A stretch of DNA of 33,526 nt from Nocardia takedensis NBRC 100417. Lineage in GTDB: Bacteria; Actinomycetota; Actinomycetes; Mycobacteriales; Mycobacteriaceae. The stretch covers positions 1 to 33,526 of the forward strand of contig NZ_BAGG01000072.1 of the NCBI RefSeq assembly GCF_000308695.1, written 5' to 3'. Below, in pieces: positions 16,605 through 24,672 of the stretch. A program made the position numbers and the translations under genes. Numbering within the stretch: the first letter of the stretch is position 1; the number at the start of each line of letters is the position of its first letter. The notes beneath the pieces were generated by a model. That model saw only the letters and a list, made by a program, of their open reading frames with translations, did no database searches and had not been told where the DNA came from.

Positions 16605-17247
16605 GGATTCCCCTCGAAGTGGTCAGTCGCCCGACGAGCAGCAGGACCCCGTCCAGCGCCAGGGCGAGCACGATGACGAGCACGGTGCCGGTCAACGCCT
16701 GCGGCACCGCCGTGGGCGTGCCCAGGCGCAGCAGGCCGGAGAAGATCAGATTGCCCAGGCCCGGCCCCTTGGCGTAGGCGGCCAGGGCGAGAATGCCCAT
16801 GCTCATCTGCGCGCTGACCCGCATCCCCGCGAGGATCGCCGGCCAGGCCAGCGGCAATTCGATGGCGGTGAGCACCCGCAGGCGGCCCATGCCGACCCCG
16901 CGTGCCGCGTCGGTGACCGACGGGTCCACCGAGGCCAGGCCGACGATGGTGTTGCGCAGGATCGGCAGCAGCGCGTACACGACCAGCGCCGTGATGGTCG
17001 GTCCGACACCGAGTCCCATGATCGGGATCAGCAGGCCGAGCAGCGCGAAGGACGGCACGGTCAGCACCGCGCTCGCGGCCGCCGTCGCGGCGGTCGACCC
17101 CAGCGGACTGCGGTAGACCGCGATGCCGACCAGTACCGCCACGACGGTGGCCAGCAGCACCGACTGCACCACCGCCGACAGGTGCAGATACGAGTCGACC
17201 AGCAATTGGTGTCGCCGCGTGACGACGAAATTCCACAGCGTGTCCAG
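16591..17247 (-). CDS. Osmoprotectant ABC transporter permease (OpuCD/ProZ-type), probable CTG start
   Basis: This is a permease of about 218 residues with five to six hydrophobic spans and the coupling region VTDAARGVGMGRLRVLTAIELPLAWPAILAGMRVSAQM. The family's N-terminal segment LDTLWNFVVTRRHQLLVDSYLHLS is encoded upstream of the first in-frame TTG (17205), and no in-frame ATG or GTG precedes it. CTG at 17247 has an AGGGGAG ribosome site 7 nt upstream and a TAGTCT -10 box further up (17277-17282), so I take it as the start; TTG 17205 is the alternative. It is the first gene of the importer operon and overlaps the ATPase gene by 14 bp. Confidence 0.85.
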   Translation of the reverse strand: MDTLWNFVVTRRHQLLVDSYLHLSAVVQSVLLATVVAVLVGIAVYRSPLGSTAATAAASAVLTVPSFALLGLLIPIMGLGVGPTITALVVYALLPILRNTIVGLASVDPSVTDAARGVGMGRLRVLTAIELPLAWPAILAGMRVSAQMSMGILALAAYAKGPGLGNLIFSGLLRLGTPTAVPQALTGTVLVIVLALALDGVLLLVGRLTTSRGIRDRQ

Positions 17248-17253
17248 GACCGC

Positions 17254-17282
17254 ACTCCCCTCACCCGGTATCCGGGAGACTA
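17254..17282 (-). promoter_or_regulatory. Probable promoter and ribosome site of the osmoprotectant transporter operon
   Basis: On the minus strand, TAGTCT (17277-17282) is a good -10 box. The predicted start near 17270 is followed by the purine-rich AGGGGAG (about 17255-17261), 7 nt before CTG 17247. No clear -35 element is seen. The rest of the spacer up to the cobN stop (17283-17376) shows no gene. Confidence 0.5.
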
Positions 17283-17376
17283 TCGCGCGGAGGATGCCCC
17301 GGACAGCGAGTTCCGAAACAACGGCGCCCGTGCGCCACCGCGCCGCCCTGTTCGAGCGACGCGATGGCGGACACCG

Positions 17377-20300
17377 CTATTCGAGTTCGCCCTCGGTCTC
17401 GAGGTAGACCTGACGCAGTTTGTCCAGGGTGCCCTGATCGGGTTCGGCCCACATGCCGCGCTCGGCGGCCTCGAGCAGGCGTTCGGCGATGCCGTGCAGC
17501 GCCCACGGATTCGACTGCTCCATGAACTTGCGGTTGACCTCGTCGAAGACGTAGCTCTCGCTGAGCTTCTCGTACATCCAATCCGCCACGACGTCGGTGG
17601 TGGCGTCGTAGCCGAACAGGTAGTCCACCGTCGCGGCCATCTCGAACGCGCCCTTGTAGCCGTGCCTGCGCATGGCCTCGAGCCAGCGCGGGTTGACCAC
17701 GCGCGCGCGGAACACCCGCGAGGTCTCCTCGGACAGGGTGCGGGTGCGCACCGCGTCCGGTCGGGTGCTGTCGCCGATGTAGGCCTCGGGGTTCTTGCCG
17801 GTCAGCGCGCGCACGGTGGCGACCATGCCGCCGTGGTATTGGAAATAGTCGTCGGAGTCGGCGATGTCGTGTTCGCGGGTGTCGGTGTTCTTGGCGGCCA
17901 CGGCGATCCGGCGGTAGGCGGTGCGCATGTCCTCGGCGGCGGGCGCGCCGTCCAGGTCGCGACCGTAGGCGAAACCGCCCCACGCGGTGTAGACCTGCGC
18001 CAGATCGTCGTCGGTGCGCCAACTGCGCGAATCGATGAGTTGCAGCAGGCCCGCCCCGTAGGTGCCGGGCTTGGAGCCGAAGATGCGGGTGGTCGCCCGG
18101 CGGCGGTCGCCGTGCTCGGCCAGATCCGATTCCGCGTGTGCGCGCACATAATTGGCTTCGGCGGGTTCGTCCAGGTCGGCGACCAAGCGCACCGCGTCGT
18201 CCAGCAGGGCGAGCACGTGCGGGAAGGCGTCGCGGAAGAAGCCGCTGATGCGGACGGTGACGTCGACGCGCGGACGGTCCAGTTCGGCGAGCGGGATCAC
18301 CTCGAGGGTGGTGACCCGCCTGCTGGCCTCGTCCCAGACCGGGCGCACGCCCAGCAGGGCCAGCACTTCGGCGATGTCGTCGCCGGAGGTGCGCATGGCC
18401 GAGGTGCCCCACACCGACAGGCCCACCGAGCGCGGGTACTCGCCGTGGTCCTCGCGGTAGCGGCGCAGCAGCGAATCCGCCATCGCCTGACCGGTTTCCC
18501 AGGCCAGCCGGGACGGCACCGCCTTGGGATCGACGGAGTAGAAGTTACGGCCGGTGGGCAGGACGTTGATGAGTCCGCGCAGCGGGGAACCGGACGGCCC
18601 GGCGGGGATGAAGCCGCCGTTCAGCGCGTGCAGGACCCGCTCGACCTCCACGGCGGTGCCGCGCAGGCGGGGCACCACCTCGGCGGCGGCGAAGCGCAGC
18701 ACGGTGCGCACCGCGTCGAGCCGGGGTTCCGACTCCGCCCGCGTCGCTTCGGGTTCGGCGATCGTCGCGGCGGCCGCGTCGACGACGGCGTCCACCGCGT
18801 CCGCCGACCACCCGTGCGCCTGCAACGCCACGAGCAGGTCGCGCGCCTTCGCCTCGACCGCGTCGACGCGGGTGCGCGCCGCGTCACCGGATTCGTCCAG
18901 GCCCAGCGCCTCGCGCAGACCAGGCACGTTGCGTTCGCCGCCCCACAACTGCCGGGCGCGCAGCATGGCCAGGACCAGATCCAGTTCCATCTCGCCCGCC
19001 GGGGCCTGGCCCAGGATGTGCAGGCCGTCGCGGATCTGCACGTCCTTGATCTCGCACAGCCAGCCGTCGACGTGCAGCAGCATGTCGTCGAAGACCTCTT
19101 CCTCGGGGCGTTCGGTCAGCCCCAGGTCGCGGTCCATCTCGGCCGCGCGCATGAGCGTCCAGATCTGCTGGCGGATGGCGGGCAGTTTGGCCGGGTCCAG
19201 GGTGGAGATGTTGGCGTGCTCGTCGAGCAGCTGCTCGAGGCGCGAGATGTCGCCGTAGCTCTCGGCGCGGGCCATCGGCGGGATGAGGTGGTCGACCAGG
19301 GTGGCGTGCGCGCGTCGCTTGGCCTGGGTGCCCTCGCCCGGGTCGTTGACCAGGAACGGATAGATCAGCGGCAGGTCGCCCAGGGCGGCGTCGGTGCCGC
19401 AGGAGGCCGACATGCCCAGCGTCTTGCCCGGCAGCCATTCCAGGTTGCCGTGTTTGCCCAGGTGCACCATGGCGTCCGCGCCGAAACCGCCCGCGCTCTC
19501 GGGGGCGGCGAGCCAGCGGTAGGCGGCCAGGTAGTGGTGGCTCGGCGGCAGATCCGGGTCGTGGTAGATCGCGACCGGGTTCTCCCCGAAGCCGCGCGGC
19601 GGCTGCACCATCAGCACGACGTTGCCGAAACGCAGTGCGGCGATGACGATCTCGCCCGCCGGATCGGCCGAGCGGTCGACGTAGAGCTCACCGGGGGCCG
19701 CGCCCCACGCCTCCCGCACGCCTTCGCGCAGATCCTCGGGCAGGGTGTCGAACCAGGTGCGGTAGGTGCCCGCCGAGATGCGGATCGGGTTGCCCTCGAG
19801 CTGTTCGGCGCTGAGCCATTCGGGGTCCTGGCCGCCCGCGGCGATCAGCGCGTGGATCAGCGCGTCGCCGTCGCCCTCGGCCAGGCCGGGGATCTCCCCG
19901 GGCGCGCCGAGGTCGTAGCCCGCCGCGCCCAGCGCGCGCAGCAGCGCGATGGCGCTGGCGGGGGTGTCCAGGCCGACCGCGTTGCCGATGCGGGCGTGCT
20001 TGGTCGGGTACGCCGACAGCATGAGCACCAGGCGCTTGTCCGCGGCCGGGATGTGGCGCAGGCGCGCGTAGCGCACCGCGATGCCCGCCACCCGGGCGGC
20101 GCGCTCGGCGTCGGGGACATAGGTCGACAGGCCGTCGGCGTCGAATTCCTTGAACGAGAACGGCACCGTGATGATGCGGCCGTCGAATTCGGGCACCGCG
20201 ACCTGGGTCGCGACGTCGAGCGGGGACAGTCCGTCGTCGTTGGCCGCCCACTGTTCCCGACCGCTGGTCAGGCACAGTCCTTGCAGGATCGGGACGTCGA

Positions 20301-21021
20301 GTTCGGCGAGCGCGGCCACGTCCCACGCCTCGTCGTCGCCGCCCGCCGAGGCCGTCGCGGGCTTGGAACCGCCCGCCGCCAGCACCGTGACGATCAGGGC
20401 GTCGGCGCCGCGCAGGGTTTCCAGCAGTTCGGGTTCGGCGGTGCGCAGCGAGGCGCAGTACAGCGGCAGCGGGCGCGCGCCCGCGTCCTCGACCGCGGCG
20501 CACAGCGCATCGATGTAGCCGGTGTTGCCCGCCAGATGCTGTGCGCGGTAATAGATCACCGCCACGGTCGGCGCGTCGGCGGGCAGGTCGCGCTCGGCGC
20601 GTTCGAGCACGCCCCAACTCGGCAACTGCACCGGCGGCTCGAAGCCGTGACCGGTCAGCAGGACCGTGTCGGACAGGAACCGGTGCAGTTGCCGCAGGTT
20701 CTCCGCGCCGCCCGCGGCCAAGTAGTTGTGCGCGTCCGCGGCGACGCCGCCGGGCACGGTGGAGCACTCCATGAGTTCGGCGTCGGGGGCGATCTCGCCG
20801 CCCAGCGCCACCAGCGGCACACCGCTCGCGCGCAGCGCGTCCAGCCCTTCCTCCCAGGCCCGGCGGCCGCCGAGGATGCGCACGATCACCAGGTCCGCGC
20901 CGTCGAGCAGCGCGGGCAGATCGTCCACGAGCAGCCGGGCCGGATTGCCCCAGCGGTAGTCCGCGCCACTGGCGCGCGCGCTGAGCAGATCGGTGTCGGA
21001 CGTGGACAGCAGCAGGATCAC
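17377..21021 (-). CDS. cobN: Cobaltochelatase large subunit CobN
   Basis: This 1214-residue protein is full length for CobN, the ATP-dependent subunit that inserts cobalt into hydrogenobyrinic acid a,c-diamide. Recognisable landmarks are the N-terminal MILLLSTSDTDLLSARASG, the central DAMVHLGKHGNLEWLPGKTLGMSASCG shared with magnesium-chelatase H subunits, and near the C-terminus GVRPVWDEASRRVTTLEVIPLAELDRPRVDVTVRISGFFRDAFP and YLFGYDATTDVVADWMYEKLSE. The partner AAA+ subunits are not in the window. It starts at GTG 21021, with GAGGAAGG about 6 nt upstream. The 5' leader is a cobalamin riboswitch, so the gene should be repressed when B12 is plentiful. It is transcribed away from cobG, with a TetR/MFS pair between. 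Confidence 0.96.
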   Translation of the reverse strand: MILLLSTSDTDLLSARASGADYRWGNPARLLVDDLPALLDGADLVIVRILGGRRAWEEGLDALRASGVPLVALGGEIAPDAELMECSTVPGGVAADAHNYLAAGGAENLRQLHRFLSDTVLLTGHGFEPPVQLPSWGVLERAERDLPADAPTVAVIYYRAQHLAGNTGYIDALCAAVEDAGARPLPLYCASLRTAEPELLETLRGADALIVTVLAAGGSKPATASAGGDDEAWDVAALAELDVPILQGLCLTSGREQWAANDDGLSPLDVATQVAVPEFDGRIITVPFSFKEFDADGLSTYVPDAERAARVAGIAVRYARLRHIPAADKRLVLMLSAYPTKHARIGNAVGLDTPASAIALLRALGAAGYDLGAPGEIPGLAEGDGDALIHALIAAGGQDPEWLSAEQLEGNPIRISAGTYRTWFDTLPEDLREGVREAWGAAPGELYVDRSADPAGEIVIAALRFGNVVLMVQPPRGFGENPVAIYHDPDLPPSHHYLAAYRWLAAPESAGGFGADAMVHLGKHGNLEWLPGKTLGMSASCGTDAALGDLPLIYPFLVNDPGEGTQAKRRAHATLVDHLIPPMARAESYGDISRLEQLLDEHANISTLDPAKLPAIRQQIWTLMRAAEMDRDLGLTERPEEEVFDDMLLHVDGWLCEIKDVQIRDGLHILGQAPAGEMELDLVLAMLRARQLWGGERNVPGLREALGLDESGDAARTRVDAVEAKARDLLVALQAHGWSADAVDAVVDAAAATIAEPEATRAESEPRLDAVRTVLRFAAAEVVPRLRGTAVEVERVLHALNGGFIPAGPSGSPLRGLINVLPTGRNFYSVDPKAVPSRLAWETGQAMADSLLRRYREDHGEYPRSVGLSVWGTSAMRTSGDDIAEVLALLGVRPVWDEASRRVTTLEVIPLAELDRPRVDVTVRISGFFRDAFPHVLALLDDAVRLVADLDEPAEANYVRAHAESDLAEHGDRRRATTRIFGSKPGTYGAGLLQLIDSRSWRTDDDLAQVYTAWGGFAYGRDLDGAPAAEDMRTAYRRIAVAAKNTDTREHDIADSDDYFQYHGGMVATVRALTGKNPEAYIGDSTRPDAVRTRTLSEETSRVFRARVVNPRWLEAMRRHGYKGAFEMAATVDYLFGYDATTDVVADWMYEKLSESYVFDEVNRKFMEQSNPWALHGIAERLLEAAERGMWAEPDQGTLDKLRQVYLETEGELE

Positions 21022-21035
21022 GGGTGACCTTCCTC

Positions 21036-21145
21036 GGGTGACGCGCCCATCGGGGGTTGGGGTGCTCGCCGGAGAGGGTCTGGCTGTTCACAGTGGCGCG
21101 ACCGCACCGGAATTGCACCGGTTTCCTCGTCGTCCGTCGAGCATC
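21036..21145 (-). promoter_or_regulatory. Cobalamin (adenosylcobalamin) riboswitch upstream of cobN
   Basis: The minus strand reads, in order, GAGGAAACCGGTGCAATTCC, then GGTGCGGTCGCGCCACTG (B12-box core GCCACTG at 21091-21097), then TGAACAGCCAGACCCTC. This is the conserved core of cobalamin riboswitches. A -10-like TAGCAT (21149-21154) lies just upstream. The expression platform probably hides the cobN ribosome site GAGGAAGG (21028-21035), which is flanked by two copies of GTCACCCG (21035-21042 and 21021-21028). No T-run terminator was seen, so translational control is more likely. Exact ends are approximate. Confidence 0.9.
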
Positions 21146-21195
21146 CGCATGCTACCCGGCGGGTTCGACCCCGCCGGCCGGGTGTCCCCGCGCGC

Positions 21196-21804
21196 TCAGC
21201 CCGCGGCCCGGTGCGTGCGGCGCGCGAGCAGGAAATCGTCGACCAGGCGCGCGCACTGGTCGGCGGTGGGCGCGGGGAAGCCGATGAGTTTGGTGAACAC
21301 CAGCGGGCCCACCAGTTGGGTGAGGACGAAGACCAGGTCGAAATCGCCCAGTTCGGCGCGGGCCTCGTCGGTGTCGAGGACCAGGTCGAACGGGACCCGG
21401 TACTGGTCGATGAGGCGACCGCGCAGCGAACTCAGCTCGGGGGTGTCGGCCGTGCGGTCGGCGCCGGTGGCCAGCCACGCCAGCGTCGAGACCTGCAACG
21501 GCGCGTCGTGGATCGCGACGGACTGGCGTTCGAGCAGGGTGATCAGGCGCGTGCGCAGCGGGCCCGGCGGCGGGGTCTCGATGACCGGCGGCAGCAGTCG
21601 TTCGATGGCGGCGGCCCGCAACTGCACGGCGTTGTCGAAATGCCGGTAGAGGGTGGTCTTGGCGACCTTGGACAACGAGGTCACGCCTTCGACGGTGACG
21701 GCTTCGAGTCCGCCCGAGCGCAGCAACGCGGCGGCGGCGTCGAGCAGTCGGTTGCGCGAGCGCACCCGGCGCGGGTCGATATCGGGGTCCTCGGCGGTGC
21801 TCAT
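21196..21804 (-). CDS. TetR family transcriptional regulator (probable repressor of the adjacent MFS gene)
   Basis: This 202-residue regulator has the helix-turn-helix RSRNRLLDAAAALLRSGGLEAVTVEGVTSLSKVAKTTLYRHFDNAVQLRAAAIERLL (about residues 15-70). The C-terminal part is helical with no recognisable ligand motif. ATG 21804 was chosen. It is divergent from the DHA2 exporter at 21915, and repeated GCTAC/GTAGC half-sites lie between the two. On the same strand downstream is cobN, 174 bp away behind its own riboswitch, so some read-through into cobN is possible. Confidence 0.92.
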   Translation of the reverse strand: MSTAEDPDIDPRRVRSRNRLLDAAAALLRSGGLEAVTVEGVTSLSKVAKTTLYRHFDNAVQLRAAAIERLLPPVIETPPPGPLRTRLITLLERQSVAIHDAPLQVSTLAWLATGADRTADTPELSSLRGRLIDQYRVPFDLVLDTDEARAELGDFDLVFVLTQLVGPLVFTKLIGFPAPTADQCARLVDDFLLARRTHRAAG

Positions 21805-21870
21805 GTGCGGTGCGTGCTTCCTCTCCGATGCCTGCCGACGCTACCCCGGTGCCGGTCTGCCCCGACTTAT

Positions 21871-21895
21871 GCTACAGATAGTAGCGGAGCGCTAC
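21871..21895. promoter_or_regulatory. Three alternating half-sites GCTAC/GTAGC/GCTAC, probable TetR operator
   Basis: GCTAC (21871-21875), GTAGC (21881-21885) and GCTAC (21891-21895) begin exactly 10 bp apart. They form two overlapping inverted repeats with 5-bp spacers, on one helix face. A -10-like TATGCT (21868-21873) for the MFS gene overlaps the first half-site, so binding would block transcription. Confidence 0.65.
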
Positions 21896-21914
21896 CCCAA
21901 GTTTCGGAGGCCCC

Positions 21915-23474
21915 ATGGCTGCCACCCGCCGCACCGGACTGTCCGGCGCACACCGATGGTTACTGGTCCTGTCCTGCCTGGCGGTGAGCCTGGTGATCGC
22001 CTCGATGGCCGCGCTCTACACCGCGCTGCCCGAGATCGCCGCCGACACCGGCGCGACCCAGGCCGAACTCACCTGGATCGTCGACGGCTACACCCTCGCG
22101 CTGGCCTGTCTGGTCCTGCCCGCGGGCGCCCTCGGCGACCGCTACGGCCGCCGCGCCGCGCTCATCGCCGGACTGCTGATCTTCGCCCTGGCCTCCGGGT
22201 TGCCGCTGCTGCTGGATTCGCCGCTGTGGCTGATCATCTCGCGCGCGCTCACCGGCGTCGGCGCGGCGCTGGTCATGCCCTCCACGCTGTCACTGCTGAC
22301 GGCGGGCTTCCCGCCCGAACGCCGCAACGGCGCGATCGGACTGTGGGCGGGCGTGGTCGGCGCGGGCGCGATCCTGGGCATCCTCGGCTCGGGCCTGCTG
22401 CTCGAATACGGCTCCTGGCCCTGGATCTTCGCCGGGACGGCCCTCGCGGGTCTGGTCCTGTCCGCGGCCTCGTTCACCCTGCCGGAATCCGCGGACGAGG
22501 CGCGCCCGGCCTTCGATCCGCTCGGCGCGGTGTCCGGCGCGCTCGCGGTCGGCGCGATCGTCATCGCGGCCATCGAGATCCCCGCGCGCGGGTGGTTCGA
22601 CCCGCTGGTGCTCGGCGCGCTGGTCGTCGCGGTGATCTCGGCCTGCGCCTTCGTCGCCGTCGAACTGCGGGTCCGCCAACCCCTGCTGGACGTGCGACTG
22701 TTCTTCGACCGCGGGTTCGGCAGCGGCACCGCGATCATCGCCGTGCAGTTCCTCGTCGGCTTCGGCATGTTCATGCTGATGGTCCAGTACCTGCAACTGA
22801 TCCTCGGCTACCGGCCGCTGATCTCGGCCCTGGCCATGGCGCCGATGATGGTGCCGATGATCGCGGTCTCTGCGGTGGCGCCGTGGCTGGCCGAGCGCGT
22901 CGGACTGCGCTGGCCCACCGCGGGCGGACTCGTGCTGATCGGGATCTCGATGTTCGGGCTGGCCACCGTGCGCACCGACACCACCTACGTCGAATTGCTG
23001 TGGCCGTTCCTGGTGATGAGCACCGGCATCGGGCTGTGCGCGTCACCGGCGACCGCCGCGATCATCGGCGGCACGCCGCCGGAGAAACACGGCGTCGCCG
23101 CGGCGGTCAACGACGCCGCGCGCGAGATCGGCGCGGCCGTCGGCATCGCGATCTGCGGCAGCGTACTCGCCGCCGGCTACAGCCAACGCATCGCCCCCGC
23201 CCTGGACCACGTACCCGAGCAGGCGCGGGGCCCGGTCGGCGACTCCCTGGCGGCAGCGCTGGAAGTGGTCGACCAGGTCGGTCCGGCCGCGCGCCCGCTG
23301 GCCGTGCTCGCCGAGGACGCCTTCGTCTACGGGTTGCATCGCGCCTCGATCACGCTGGGCGTGCTGACGCTGGCCTGCGCGGTGCTGATCGCGCTCTGGG
23401 CGCCCGGCCGACGCCCGCGCGAGGTCGACCTCCTCGCGCCGCCGGAACCGGTGCCATCCACGGGCGCGCGCTGA
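21915..23474 (+). CDS. MFS multidrug exporter, DHA2 family
   Basis: The 519-residue, about 14-span transporter has ASMAALYTALPEIAADTGATQAELTWIVDGYTLALACLVLPAGALGDRYGRRAAL (span 1 through motif A) and GVVGAGAILGILGSGLLLEYGSWPWIFAGTALAGLV (motif C region). ATG 21915 follows a clear CGGAGG ribosome site. It is divergent from the TetR gene, with the half-site array between, which suggests inducible export of a toxic compound. cobG begins only 28 bp after its stop on the same strand, so the two may share a transcript. Nothing in the protein points to a cobalamin substrate. Confidence 0.93.
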   Translation: MAATRRTGLSGAHRWLLVLSCLAVSLVIASMAALYTALPEIAADTGATQAELTWIVDGYTLALACLVLPAGALGDRYGRRAALIAGLLIFALASGLPLLLDSPLWLIISRALTGVGAALVMPSTLSLLTAGFPPERRNGAIGLWAGVVGAGAILGILGSGLLLEYGSWPWIFAGTALAGLVLSAASFTLPESADEARPAFDPLGAVSGALAVGAIVIAAIEIPARGWFDPLVLGALVVAVISACAFVAVELRVRQPLLDVRLFFDRGFGSGTAIIAVQFLVGFGMFMLMVQYLQLILGYRPLISALAMAPMMVPMIAVSAVAPWLAERVGLRWPTAGGLVLIGISMFGLATVRTDTTYVELLWPFLVMSTGIGLCASPATAAIIGGTPPEKHGVAAAVNDAAREIGAAVGIAICGSVLAAGYSQRIAPALDHVPEQARGPVGDSLAAALEVVDQVGPAARPLAVLAEDAFVYGLHRASITLGVLTLACAVLIALWAPGRRPREVDLLAPPEPVPSTGAR

Positions 23475-23502
23475 AGGTCCGGCCCGTAGGCTGGTGGACG
23501 CC

Positions 23503-24672
23503 ATGACACGACGTCCACCGGATTCCTGCCCCGGCGTGCTGCGCCTGCACCAGGCCGCCGACGGGCCGCTCGCGCGGATCAGACTGCCCGGCGGCCGGAT
23601 GACCCCGGAGCAACTGGCGGAATTGGCCGCGATGTCGGACGACCTGGCCGACGGCGCGATCGAACTCACCTCGCGCGGCAACCTGCAACTGCGCCGCGTG
23701 GCCGACGCCGCCGCGCTCACCGAGCGCCTGAGCGGCGCGGGCCTGCTGCCCAGCCGCACCCACGAGCGGGTGCGCAATATCGTCGCCTCCCCGCTGACCG
23801 GCCGGGTCGGCGGCCTGCACGACCTCTCCGACCACATCGCCGCGCTGGACGAACGCCTGTGCGCCACACCGCGACTGGCCGACCTGCCGGGCCGCGTGCT
23901 GTTCACCCTGGACGACGGCCGCGGCGATGTGACCGGCCTGTCCGGCGACATCGGCCTGCACGCGGTCACGTCGACCGATCTCGCGCTGGTGCTCGCGGGC
24001 CGCGACACCGGTATCCGGGTCGGTACGGACACGGCCGTGGACGTCGTGCTCGCCGCCGCCGAAGCGCTGCTGGACCTGGATTCGGGGCAGTGGCGGTTGC
24101 ACGACATCGCCGACGGCGTGCCGCGCGTCCTGGACCGACTCGGCTTGACGCCCGCCGAACCGCTCGCGGAATTCGCCGCGTCCGACGACCTCCCGATCGG
24201 GTGGCTGCCCCAGGACGACGGACTCGTGGCGCTGGGCGCGGGCCTGCGACTGGGCACGCTGCCCGCGCGCACCGCCGAATTCCTGGCGGCCGTGGAGCGT
24301 CCGATCGTGATCACGCCGTGGCGCGGACTGGTCCTCACCGACCTCGAGGAATGGCCCGCCGAACAGGTGGTGCGGGTGCTGGCCCCGATGGGTCTGATCT
24401 TCGACGCCGAATCGCCGTGGCTGCGGGTCAGCGCCTGCGCGGGCGCACCCGGCTGCGCGAAATCGTTGACCGACGTGCGCGCCGACGCCGCCGCCGCGGT
24501 CGAATCCGGGCGGGTCGGCGGGACCGACTCGCGACCGGAGGGCCCCGTGCCCGCCGAGGACGTCGAGGTGGCCGGTCGCCAGCACTGGTCCGGGTGCGAG
24601 CGGCGCTGCGGTCGTCCGCGCGGCGCGGTCACCGAGGTGACCGCGACCGAGGCGGGCTACCGGATCGAGTGA
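23503..24672 (+). CDS. cobG: Precorrin-3B synthase (CobG)
   Basis: This 389-residue enzyme of the nitrite/sulfite reductase fold converts precorrin-3A to precorrin-3B using O2, so it marks the aerobic cobalamin route. It begins CPGVLRLHQAADGPLARIRLPGGRMTPEQL and carries the ferredoxin-like repeat IELTSRGNLQLRRVAD. Near the C-terminus are the cysteines for the 4Fe-4S cluster: SACAGAPGCAKSLTD and HWSGCERRCGRP. I chose ATG 23503, 4 nt after GGTGGA; an in-frame GTG lies at 23494. A -10-like TAGGCT (23487-23492) could give an independent promoter. The 3' end overlaps the convergent arginine-hydrolase gene by 16 bp. Confidence 0.95.
   Translation: MTRRPPDSCPGVLRLHQAADGPLARIRLPGGRMTPEQLAELAAMSDDLADGAIELTSRGNLQLRRVADAAALTERLSGAGLLPSRTHERVRNIVASPLTGRVGGLHDLSDHIAALDERLCATPRLADLPGRVLFTLDDGRGDVTGLSGDIGLHAVTSTDLALVLAGRDTGIRVGTDTAVDVVLAAAEALLDLDSGQWRLHDIADGVPRVLDRLGLTPAEPLAEFAASDDLPIGWLPQDDGLVALGAGLRLGTLPARTAEFLAAVERPIVITPWRGLVLTDLEEWPAEQVVRVLAPMGLIFDAESPWLRVSACAGAPGCAKSLTDVRADAAAAVESGRVGGTDSRPEGPVPAEDVEVAGRQHWSGCERRCGRPRGAVTEVTATEAGYRIE

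Noticed and set aside
16522..21027. A 1501-codon open frame on the plus strand covering cobN
   Set aside because: It is antisense to cobN, whose protein is clearly recognisable. The antisense product is low-complexity (Gly, Arg, Gln, Val), as expected from the mirrored codon pattern of a GC-rich gene.
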